From: Treponema sp.
GTDB taxonomy: Bacteria; Spirochaetota; Spirochaetia; Treponematales; Treponemataceae
Assembly (NCBI GenBank): GCA_014804085.1
Contig: JAAVAM010000022.1
Span: 58,025-67,185 of the forward strand
Direction of reading: 5' to 3'
DNA length: 9,161 nucleotides
Shown: in pieces, positions 1 through 5,679 of the stretch
Numbering within the stretch: the first letter of the stretch is position 1
How the letters are laid out: each line of letters opens with the position of its first letter
The notes under the pieces: model-generated
The model's database searches: none
The model's input: only the letters and a program-made list of their open reading frames with translations
What the model was told of the DNA's origin: nothing
Program-made: the position numbers and the translations under genes

Positions 1-176
1 GCGGAGACGAGCGGAATGTTCATGGTGAGCGGACACGCCGCGCCCGCGCGCTTGTCAAACCGGACGACCGGCGTGCGCAACGAAACTTTGTCCGGCGTGC
101 AGTCCGCAGACGTGTACCCCGGCACGAGCAAATATTCGCCGAACGTATGCGACGGCTCTGAAAAATAAAATGCCAT
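1..176 (-). CDS. guaB: IMP dehydrogenase, N-terminal fragment (cut by window edge)
   Basis: The reading frame starts at the ATG at 176-174 and runs off the left edge after 58 codons. The N-terminus begins [20 protein letters not shown] and continues through a [17 protein letters not shown] stretch to LTMNIPLVS. From family knowledge this is the typical start of bacterial IMP dehydrogenase, where the leading segment precedes the first strand of the TIM barrel. The enzyme oxidises IMP to XMP with NAD+, the committed step of GTP synthesis in the cytoplasm. The catalytic cysteine loop and CBS domains lie outside the window. The start is supported by an AAGGAAAG ribosome site 5 bases upstream and by a well-placed promoter. 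A GMP-reductase-type relative cannot be formally excluded from 58 residues, but the match to the IMPDH leader is strong. Confidence 0.88.
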   Translation of the reverse strand, partial: MAFYFSEPSHTFGEYLLVPGYTSADCTPDKVSLRTPVVRFDKRAGAACPLTMNIPLVS

Positions 177-211
177 AGTGCTTTCCTTTTAAATCCCTGT
201 TATGTTGCGCT

Positions 212-241
212 AGTATAATACGATTTTAGGGCGGTGGTCAA
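212..241 (-). promoter_or_regulatory. sigma70-type promoter of guaB
   Basis: On the minus strand a TTGACC -35 box (241-236) and a TATACT -10 box (217-212) are separated by 18 bp. The -10 box ends 35 bp before the guaB ATG. The -35 box overlaps the TGA stop of the upstream lipoprotein gene, so guaB can be transcribed on its own despite lying close behind that gene. Confidence 0.75.
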
Positions 242-1080
242 TCAGCAGGGGCATCCCCGATGAACCCGAACGAAACGCCCACGCCCCGCCGGAACGGGCG
301 CGAAAAGACGCTCTTGCCGTGCAGCACCAGATCCGACGAATGTCCGCCGTCGAGCTGAATTGCGTCCGCCACGCCAAACGCAAGGAAGATGTCCGCGCAC
401 TGCTGGAACGACATCCCCGCGCTCCGTTCCGCCGCAAGCAGGTAGAGCGTGCGTCCGTCCGCGCTGATACCGACCGCCGTGCGCGCATCATGGCTCGTGT
501 GCTTGAATTCCTGCTTTACGCCGCCGCGCACGATTGCCCAGAATCCCCCGAACGCGTGCGCCGCTCCCGCCAGCTGCGCCTCGTCCTGCGCGGCAACAAT
601 CCGCGCGCGCAGTCCCGCCGCCGTCTGATCAAAGACAAGCGCGTCGTATTGGTGTGCCGGCGCGGAAAGCCGCTTGCCGTCCGCCACGTGTACGCCAACC
701 GTGCGCTTGAAAAGGAATCTGCCCGCAAACGGCGTGGCGTTCACCGCCACCTGCGCCCCCGTCTCCCGCGCGAACGCGACCGTCGTCTTTCCGGCAAAAC
801 GCCCCGCCGTGTCTGGGTATGAGACGATCCGCAGGCCGGGCACGCTCAAGTCGATTCTGACGCAATGGCAGCCGCCGTCCCCGAATACGGCGTAGTCCGC
901 GTAGGCGGTTACCGGTCGCCAGCAGAGCGATGCCGCATCGTGCTCCCCGTCCTGCGGCGGCGCGGACGCGCACGAAAAGAGGATAATCGCGGTGAAAAGG
1001 AAAAGTGCCGCGCGGGCAAAACAAAGCCCCCGCCACAGGGCAGGGGCTTTTTCGCGCTTAGTACGAAGAGCGGCCGTCAT
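238..1080 (-). CDS. Lipoprotein with NAGPA/DUF2233 phosphodiester glycosidase domain
   Basis: The 280-residue frame has a basic N-terminal stretch, a hydrophobic segment at about residues 23-35 and a lipobox LFSC (Cys37), so it should be a lipid-anchored envelope protein. The rest matches the phosphodiester glycosidase (NAGPA, DUF2233) family: VNATPF near 113-118 fits the family's early conserved loop, [18 protein letters not shown] (198-215) the central strand, and [14 protein letters not shown] (240-253) the signature DGG(x)S loop. Family members cleave GlcNAc-phosphodiester or related phosphodiester-linked sugars; the substrate here is unknown. The start is uncertain. The only ordinary in-frame start before the lipobox is the ATG at 1080. 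It lies inside the 3' end of rpsU (23-bp overlap), has no good SD, and is separated from the hydrophobic core by the rpsU terminator hairpin. A CTG at Leu15 is a weaker alternative. The stop overlaps the guaB promoter. Confidence 0.82.
   Translation of the reverse strand: MTAALRTKREKAPALWRGLCFARAALFLFTAIILFSCASAPPQDGEHDAASLCWRPVTAYADYAVFGDGGCHCVRIDLSVPGLRIVSYPDTAGRFAGKTTVAFARETGAQVAVNATPFAGRFLFKRTVGVHVADGKRLSAPAHQYDALVFDQTAAGLRARIVAAQDEAQLAGAAHAFGGFWAIVRGGVKQEFKHTSHDARTAVGISADGRTLYLLAAERSAGMSFQQCADIFLAFGVADAIQLDGGHSSDLVLHGKSVFSRPFRRGVGVSFGFIGDAPAD
1023..1050 (-). terminator. Intrinsic terminator after rpsU, inside the next gene's signal-peptide region
   Basis: On the minus strand the arms at 1050-1039 and 1034-1023 pair over 12 bp (11 Watson-Crick, 1 G-T) around a 4-base loop at 1035-1038. 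A GTTTTG tract follows. The hairpin lies 8 bp past the rpsU stop. It also falls within the reading frame of the downstream lipoprotein (about residues 11-20), an unusual position. Confidence 0.75.
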
Positions 1081-1270
1081 GTGCTTTGCGGTTCTTCTTC
1101 ATCAGCTTGCGCTGCAAGGTCTTGTTCTTGCGGTTCAGAATGGTGGAGGGCTTCTCATAGTATTCGCGCTTTTTGTATTCGCGGATGATACCCTCTTTTT
1201 CGACCATGCGCTTGAAACGCTTGATTGCTTTTTCGAGGTTCTCGTTCTCGTCAACGATAATGCTTGCCAT
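1058..1270 (-). CDS. rpsU: 30S ribosomal protein S21
   Basis: The 70-residue protein begins [20 protein letters not shown] and continues with the S21 core: [22 protein letters not shown] followed by a very basic tail of the [17 protein letters not shown] type. S21 binds the small subunit near the 3' end of 16S rRNA and helps engage mRNA leaders. The length is normal for the family. The ATG at 1270-1268 is chosen because a strong SD (GAGGAGGTGA) lies 5-8 bases upstream and the protein starts at the expected residue. The frame stays open upstream for another 69 codons, but that extension contains the rpsU promoter and is not part of the normal protein. The gene has its own promoter and a terminator 8 bp downstream. 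Confidence 0.97.
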   Translation of the reverse strand: MASIIVDENENLEKAIKRFKRMVEKEGIIREYKKREYYEKPSTILNRKNKTLQRKLMKKNRKAHDGRSSY

Positions 1271-1311
1271 GGTATTCACCTCCTCGCTCCGGCAGTCCCG
1301 TAAGTGCGTCC

Positions 1312-1340
1312 AGTATGACAGAAACGCACGATTTGTGCAA
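1312..1340 (-). promoter_or_regulatory. sigma70-type promoter of rpsU
   Basis: TTGCAC (1340-1335) and CATACT (1317-1312) are separated by 17 bp on the minus strand. The -10 box ends 41 bp before the rpsU ATG, leaving a short leader that ends in the GAGGAGGTGA ribosome site. Confidence 0.7.
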
Positions 1341-1399
1341 GGGCAGGGGAGAAGTGGCTGCGGGCTGGAGGGAATGTTTCGGCGGCGGATTGTCGTTCC

Positions 1400-1477
1400 A
1401 AAATCGCCGTCCGCGCCACAGTTGGGACACTGCGCCGCACCGCCCTCAATTTCCGTTCCACATGAGCTGCATTTCAT
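1400..1477 (-). pseudogene. Remnant start of a zinc-ribbon protein, in frame with rpsU
   Basis: A minus-strand frame starting with ATG at 1477 encodes [20 protein letters not shown], a textbook two-knuckle zinc ribbon (C-x2-C-x10-C-x2-C) as found at the N-terminus of many small bacterial zinc-ribbon proteins. After about residue 26 the reading turns into low-quality sequence that covers the rpsU promoter. It then continues, without a stop, into rpsU in the same frame. It overlaps the last 11 codons of ankA in a different frame and has no SD. I read it as the truncated head of a zinc-ribbon gene, not as a working zinc-ribbon/S21 fusion. The cysteine pattern is seen directly; the history is inference. 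Confidence 0.4.
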
Positions 1478-2039
1478 TCATGAAAATAAAAAGAGGGCGA
1501 TTTGAGTCTGCCAATTTGAGCAGTTTCGCCATGTCCCATGCTCCTTTCTCTGCCGCATACGTGAGCGCAGTGTTGCCGTCTTTGTCCGTTGCGTCCACGT
1601 CGGCGTTCGCGATGAGCAGAAGCCGCAGCATGTCCACGTCATACTCCCTCGCCGCATATATCAGCGCGGTCATGCCGTCATTGTCCTGTGCGTTCACGTC
1701 GGCATTCGCCTCCAGCAGAAGCCGTGCGGTGTCTGAGGCATTATTTATGGCCGCAATCATCAGCGCGGTCGTGCCGTATTTGTTTTTTGCGTTTATGTCG
1801 GCATTCGCCTCCAGCAGAAGCCGCGCCACGTCCACGGCATTGTTTCCGGTCGCAACCATGAGCACCGTAACGCCGAAATACGTCTGTGCGTCCACGTCCG
1901 CGCCGTCCGCTATGAGCTGCTGCGCTTCGGCGGCGTTGTTGGTCCTTGCCGCCTTAAAGAGCGCGCTCGTCTTTGCGTCCGTGCATGCTGTCAGGATGCA
2001 GAGCAAGCCCGCCATAAGCAATGCCAGTCTTCGTTTCAT
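1446..2039 (-). CDS. Ankyrin-repeat lipoprotein with aberrant C-terminus (ankA)
   Basis: This 197-residue protein has a lipoprotein signal: MKRR, a hydrophobic stretch, and lipobox LTAC with Cys19. Four full 33-residue ankyrin repeats follow (about residues 23-157), each of the form [32 protein letters not shown], plus the first half of a fifth. The four paralogues upstream end in a cap of the type [DV]IALLKxAGA[KE]; here that cap is replaced by [19 protein letters not shown] and a short tail, as if the frame ran into unrelated DNA. The start has a GAGG ribosome site. Ankyrin repeats bind other proteins. With this signal the protein should be anchored at the envelope, and its partner is unknown. 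The ATG lies only 18 bp beyond a strong terminator, so expression may depend on read-through from the DUF805 gene. Confidence 0.88.
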   Translation of the reverse strand: MKRRLALLMAGLLCILTACTDAKTSALFKAARTNNAAEAQQLIADGADVDAQTYFGVTVLMVATGNNAVDVARLLLEANADINAKNKYGTTALMIAAINNASDTARLLLEANADVNAQDNDGMTALIYAAREYDVDMLRLLLIANADVDATDKDGNTALTYAAEKGAWDMAKLLKLADSNRPLFIFMNEMQLMWNGN

Positions 2040-2057
2040 ACGTGCCTCAATACGGAT

Positions 2058-2101
2058 AAAAAATGTGTGCGGCGGTTACCGTTCAGAAACCACCGCACAC
2101 A
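2058..2101 (-). terminator. Intrinsic terminator of the DUF805 gene
   Basis: On the minus strand 14-base arms (2101-2088 and 2077-2064) pair fully with one G-T wobble around a 10-base loop, followed by six T (2063-2058). The wobble is a C-A mismatch on the plus strand, which supports minus-strand use. It begins 10 bp after the DUF805 stop. Confidence 0.9.
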
Positions 2102-2111
2102 TCCTGCGCCG

Positions 2112-2495
2112 CTAGGCTTTGGCGGGTTCGCCCCACTTGTTCGCGCCGTCGCTTGCCATGAGGGTGAAGACCAAGAAGACAATCCCTCCCACAACCGGGA
2201 CGAGGTTTATCAGAAACCACCAGCCGGATCTCCCCACGTCATGCACCCGCCGGATTGACAGCGCAACGCTCGGAATGACTATGGCAAGACCCCACAGCAC
2301 TTGAATACCAGAAAACAGGTATGAAAGTTTGCTGTACATTGTCAACGCTTGCAATATAGTCAGCACAAAAGCAATGATGAACATTGCCAGCGCCCACCAC
2401 CAATACTCGCTCCGCGTGGAACGCCCTTTGAAATTGGTGTAGTTGCGGAAGAACAGTTTAATCGCATCGAAAAAACCGACATACTCAGGACTCAT
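2112..2495 (-). CDS. DUF805 family inner-membrane protein
   Basis: The 127-residue protein shows the DUF805 hallmarks: an N-terminal aromatic stretch FFRNYTNFKGRSTRSEYWWW (15-34), the central RRVHDVGRSGWW motif (82-93), and a C-terminal DGANKWGEP tail. Three membrane segments are visible at about 35-53, 60-80 and 92-112. The family (yhaH/yhaI type in enterobacteria) is common and small; its function is not established. The ATG at 2495 is preceded by a GGAGG ribosome site at good spacing. Upstream there is a candidate extended -10 promoter, and downstream a strong terminator, so this looks like a single-gene unit lying between the ankyrin run and ankA. It interrupts an otherwise continuous series of ankyrin paralogues. 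Confidence 0.93.
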   Translation of the reverse strand: MSPEYVGFFDAIKLFFRNYTNFKGRSTRSEYWWWALAMFIIAFVLTILQALTMYSKLSYLFSGIQVLWGLAIVIPSVALSIRRVHDVGRSGWWFLINLVPVVGGIVFLVFTLMASDGANKWGEPAKA

Positions 2496-2525
2496 AGTAA
2501 GCCTCCAAAAATTGAATGTGCCCTC

Positions 2526-2534
2526 ATCATATCA
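2526..2534 (-). promoter_or_regulatory. Candidate extended -10 promoter of the DUF805 gene
   Basis: TGATATGAT on the minus strand matches the extended -10 form (TGnTATnAT) and lies about 30 bp before the DUF805 ATG. No good -35 box is seen 16-18 bp further up (TTCCCC is the best), which fits the extended -10 type. Confidence 0.45.
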
Positions 2535-2581
2535 CATAGCACCCATAAGGGGAAGTGCGCCGCGGTTTTCTCCTGTTTCTC

Positions 2582-3847
2582 CTATTTCGCGCCAGCCGCT
2601 TTGAGCAACGCTATCAAGTCTTCCGAGCCACTTTTTTCTGCCCACATGAGCGCGGTGTCGCCGTCATTGTCCTTTGCGTTCACGTCCGCGCCTGCTTCGA
2701 TGAGCAGTCCTGCCACGTCCGCCGCATTATCCTTTGCCGCCCACATGAGCGCGGTCTTGCCGCTATTGCTCGTTGCGTTTACGTCGGCGTTTGCCGCGAG
2801 CAGAATCTGCACCATGTCCGTCGCGTTCTTCATTGTCGCAAACCTGAGCGCGGTCGAGCCGTCATTGTTCTGTGCGTTCGCGTCCGCACCGGCATCCAGC
2901 AGAAGCCCTGCCATGTCCAGTGCATTGTAGTATACCGCAAACATGAGCGCAGTCGAGCCGTTATTGTCCTGTGCGTTCGCGTCCGCACCGGCATCCAACA
3001 GAAGCCGCGCCACATCCGTCGCATTCTTCAGTGACGCAACAATCAGCGCGGTCGCGCCGGTATTGCTCGTTGCGTTCACATCCGCGCCCGCCGCGAGCAG
3101 AAGCCGCGCGGTGTCCGCCGCATTATCCTTTGCCGCCCACATGAGCGCGGTCTCGCCGTCATTGCTCTTTGCGTTCACGTCAGCGTTCGCCGCGAGCAGA
3201 AGCCGCGCGGTGTCCGCCGCGTTCTTCATTGTCGCATACATGAGCGCAGTCGAGCCGTTATTGTCCTGTGCGTTCGCGTCCGCACCGGCATCCAACAGAA
3301 GCCGTGCCATGTCCGCCGCATGCTCCTGCGACGCAAACATGAGCGCGGTCACACCGTCATTGTCCTGTGCGTTCGCGTCCGCACCGGCATCCAGCAGAAG
3401 CCGTGCCATGTCTGCCGCATGCTCCTGCGCCGCAAACATGAGCGCGGTCGCCCCGTTGTTGTCCTGTGCGTTCACGTCTGCGCCCGCCGCTATCAGAAGG
3501 TGCGCCATGTCTGCGGCGTTCTTCTGCGCCGCAACCATCAGCACGGTCGTGCCGTTCTCCCACCGTGCGTTCGCGTCCGCACCGGCATCCAGCAGAAGCC
3601 GCGCCACGTCCACCGCATTGTAGTATACCGCAACCATCAGCGCAGTCACGCCGCGATAGCCCGGTGCGTTCACGTCCGCACCGGCTTCTATGAGCAACCG
3701 CGTTGTGGCGACACCGTTGACCTTTGCCGCCACAATAAGCCCGTCCGTCTTTGGGTCCGTGCATGCTGTCAGGACGCAGAGCAGGCTCGCCATCATTGCC
3801 GCGCACAGCGCGATAGCCGCCATGGTTCTCTTCATTCCGTTTTTCAT
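2582..3847 (-). CDS. Ankyrin-repeat lipoprotein, about 12 repeats (ankB)
   Basis: This 421-residue protein has a lipoprotein signal (LLCVLTAC, Cys29). Eleven 33-residue ankyrin repeats follow, then a terminal half repeat ending DLIALLKAAGAK. The repeat consensus is TALMxAAxxNAADxARLLLDAGADANAQDNNG; the TALM start in place of the usual TPLH is shared by all five paralogues here. Repeats 6 and 7 closely resemble repeats 10 and 11, and the 5/6 boundary is duplicated at the 8/9 boundary as a 67-bp perfect DNA repeat, so the array has expanded by block duplication. The first ATG (3847) is preferred because AGGAG lies 6 bases upstream, in the 19-bp gap after ankC. Its role is probably protein binding at the cell envelope; the partner is unknown. 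Confidence 0.93.
   Translation of the reverse strand: MKNGMKRTMAAIALCAAMMASLLCVLTACTDPKTDGLIVAAKVNGVATTRLLIEAGADVNAPGYRGVTALMVAVYYNAVDVARLLLDAGADANARWENGTTVLMVAAQKNAADMAHLLIAAGADVNAQDNNGATALMFAAQEHAADMARLLLDAGADANAQDNDGVTALMFASQEHAADMARLLLDAGADANAQDNNGSTALMYATMKNAADTARLLLAANADVNAKSNDGETALMWAAKDNAADTARLLLAAGADVNATSNTGATALIVASLKNATDVARLLLDAGADANAQDNNGSTALMFAVYYNALDMAGLLLDAGADANAQNNDGSTALRFATMKNATDMVQILLAANADVNATSNSGKTALMWAAKDNAADVAGLLIEAGADVNAKDNDGDTALMWAEKSGSEDLIALLKAAGAK
2941..3007. repeat. 67-bp perfect direct repeat in ankB (other copy 3238-3304)
   Basis: 2941-3007 and 3238-3304 are identical over 67 bp at an offset of 297 bp, exactly three ankyrin repeats. The copies span the boundary between repeats 8 and 9 and between repeats 5 and 6. 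Flanking sequence diverges at once on both sides. Confidence 0.9.
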
Positions 3848-3866
3848 CCCTTTCTCCTGTTTTTTC

Positions 3867-4523
3867 CTATTCTGCGCCCGCCGCCTTGAGCAGTGCGATC
3901 AGGTCTGTTGCGTTGCGCTCTTCTGCAAACATGAGCGCGGTTTTGCCGTTATCGTTCTTTGCGTTTACGTCCGCGTCTGCCTGTATGAGCAATCGTGCTG
4001 CGTCCGTTGCGTTCATCATTGCCGTCCACATGAGCGCGGTAAATCCGCCATGGTGCTTTGCGTCCACGTCCGCACCGGCTTCTATGAGCCGCGCCACTAC
4101 GTCTGTCGTCGCGTTGAACATTGCCGCAAATATGAGCGCGGTATGGCCATTGATGTCCCGCGCGTTCACGTTTGCGCCCGCGTCTATCAGGATTTTCGCC
4201 GTGTCAGCTGCTCTCTGTCCTACCGCAAGCATGAGTACCGTCCCGCTGCCATTGTCCCGTGCGTCTACGTCTGCGCCCGCCGTTATGAGCAGTTTTGCCG
4301 TCGCCGCCGCATTGCTCGCTGCCGCCCACATCAGCGCGGTAAATCCGTCGGTGTCCGTTGCGTCCACGTCCGCGCCTTCGGCAATGAGGCGCGACACTTC
4401 GGCGGCGTTGTTGCTCTTTGCCGCCTGTATGAGCGCGTCCGACGTTTTGTCCGCATACGCGCATATCGCCGCCATGCACAGCGCGGCGATGACCGCAAGT
4501 GTTTTCTTCATTCTGCTTTTCAT
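3867..4523 (-). CDS. Secreted ankyrin-repeat protein, 6 repeats (ankC)
   Basis: This 218-residue protein has a cleavable signal peptide: MKSRMKK, a hydrophobic core, and a likely cut after CAYA before DKTSD (residue 25). It has no convincing lipobox. Five ankyrin repeats and a terminal half repeat ending DLIALLKAAGAE follow. The fourth repeat has one extra residue (NATTDVVARLIEAGADVDA), which slightly shifts the register. The mature N-terminus DKTSDALIQAAKSNNAAE is closely related to that of ankE and to an internal segment of ankE. The start is set by AGGAG 6 bases before the ATG. That ribosome site overlaps the TAG stop of ankD (TAGGAG), with a 9-bp gap between the genes, so translation is probably coupled. 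It is expected in the periplasm or outside the cell. Confidence 0.92.
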   Translation of the reverse strand: MKSRMKKTLAVIAALCMAAICAYADKTSDALIQAAKSNNAAEVSRLIAEGADVDATDTDGFTALMWAAASNAAATAKLLITAGADVDARDNGSGTVLMLAVGQRAADTAKILIDAGANVNARDINGHTALIFAAMFNATTDVVARLIEAGADVDAKHHGGFTALMWTAMMNATDAARLLIQADADVNAKNDNGKTALMFAEERNATDLIALLKAAGAE

Positions 4524-4532
4524 CTGTTTCTC

Positions 4533-5666
4533 CTATTTCGCGCCCGCCGTCTTGAGCAGTGCTATCACGTCTGCCGCGTCGTTTTCTTTTGCGAGCATGA
4601 GCGCCGTCTTGCCGTCATTGTCCGTTGCGTTTACGTCCGCGCCCGCCTCGATGAGCAGTTTTGCCGCGTCCGCCGCATTGTGCCATGCCGCCCGCATGAG
4701 CGGGGTCTCGCCGTCATCATTCTCCGCGTTCACGTCTACGCCCGATTCGATGAGCAGTTTCGCCGCGTCTGGTGCATTGCCCGCTGCCGCCCACATGAGC
4801 GCGGTTGCGCCGTCATCATGCTTCACGTCCACGCCGGATTCGATGAGCAGTCTCATTACGTCTGTTGCATTGTTCCATGCCGTATACATGAGTGCCGTCC
4901 GGCCGTCTTTTGCATTCACGTCCGCGCCGGTCTCGATGAGCAGTTTTGCAACGTCCGCCGCATTTTCCCATGCCGCATGTATGAGTGCCGTCCAGCCGTT
5001 GTTGTCCCGTGCGTTCATGTCCGCGCCCGATTCGATGAGCAGCTTCGCCACATTTGCCGCGCCGTGTTCTTTTGCATACATGAGCGCGGTCTTGCCGTCG
5101 TTGTCCGTTGCGTTCACGTCCGCACCCGCTTCGATGAGCAGTCTCGCCACGTCCGCCGATTTGTGCCATGCCGCATGTATGAGCGCGGTATCACCGTCAT
5201 GCTCCCGTGCGTTCACGTCCGCGCCGGATTCGATGAGCAGTTTGGCAACGTCCGCCGCATTGTTCCATGTCGTCTGTATGAGTGCGGTAGTGCCGTATCT
5301 ATTCTTTGCGTTCACGTCCGCGCCCGCTTCTATCAGCACCTTTGCCACGTCCGCCGCGTCCTTATACGCCGCAGTCATGAGCGCGGTATCGCGACAGCCG
5401 TAGCTCCTTTTATCAACATCTGCGCCCGCCGCTATCAGCATTTTTGCCACATCTACCGCGTTGGTCCATGCCGCCGCTGTCAGCGCAGTCTCGCCACCCC
5501 AGTCCTTTGCGTTCACGTTCACGCCTTCGGCAATGAGCCGCGCCACTTCGACGGTGTTGTCGTCTTCTGCCGCGTGTATGAGCAGGTGCGTTTTTTCGCA
5601 CGACGTTGCCAGCGCGTACAGCGCGAGCGCGGCGATGGCGATAATGGCTTTGTTTATTATGATCAT
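4533..5666 (-). CDS. Ankyrin-repeat lipoprotein, about 11 repeats (ankD)
   Basis: The ATG at 5666-5664 is chosen. A GGAGG ribosome site sits 5 bases upstream, while a TTG four codons earlier overlaps that site. The 377-residue product starts MIIINKAIIAIAALALYALA followed by TSC, so Cys23 is a likely lipidation site with a relaxed lipobox. Ten ankyrin repeats and a terminal half repeat (DVIALLKTAGAK) follow. Two adjacent repeats near the middle, ending VNAKDG and VKHDDG, are each about two residues short, so in-frame deletions have altered the loops. The TDNDGKTALMYAKEHGAAN segment resembles the protein's own terminal cap (TDNDGKTALMLAKENDAAD), which suggests that an old C-terminus is buried inside. 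The gene lies 13 bp after ankE and 9 bp before ankC. Confidence 0.92.
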   Translation of the reverse strand: MIIINKAIIAIAALALYALATSCEKTHLLIHAAEDDNTVEVARLIAEGVNVNAKDWGGETALTAAAWTNAVDVAKMLIAAGADVDKRSYGCRDTALMTAAYKDAADVAKVLIEAGADVNAKNRYGTTALIQTTWNNAADVAKLLIESGADVNAREHDGDTALIHAAWHKSADVARLLIEAGADVNATDNDGKTALMYAKEHGAANVAKLLIESGADMNARDNNGWTALIHAAWENAADVAKLLIETGADVNAKDGRTALMYTAWNNATDVMRLLIESGVDVKHDDGATALMWAAAGNAPDAAKLLIESGVDVNAENDDGETPLMRAAWHNAADAAKLLIEAGADVNATDNDGKTALMLAKENDAADVIALLKTAGAK

Positions 5667-5679
5667 CGTTTCCTCCAAG

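Noticed and set aside
319..1188. Plus-strand frames opposite the NAGPA lipoprotein
   Set aside because: Arginine-rich shadows of a GC-rich gene; the minus strand encodes a recognisable domain.
1058..1477. A 139-residue zinc-ribbon/S21 fusion as the real rpsU product
   Set aside because: The rpsU start has its own promoter and a very strong SD, and the linker looks like translated non-coding DNA. Kept only as a finding to check.
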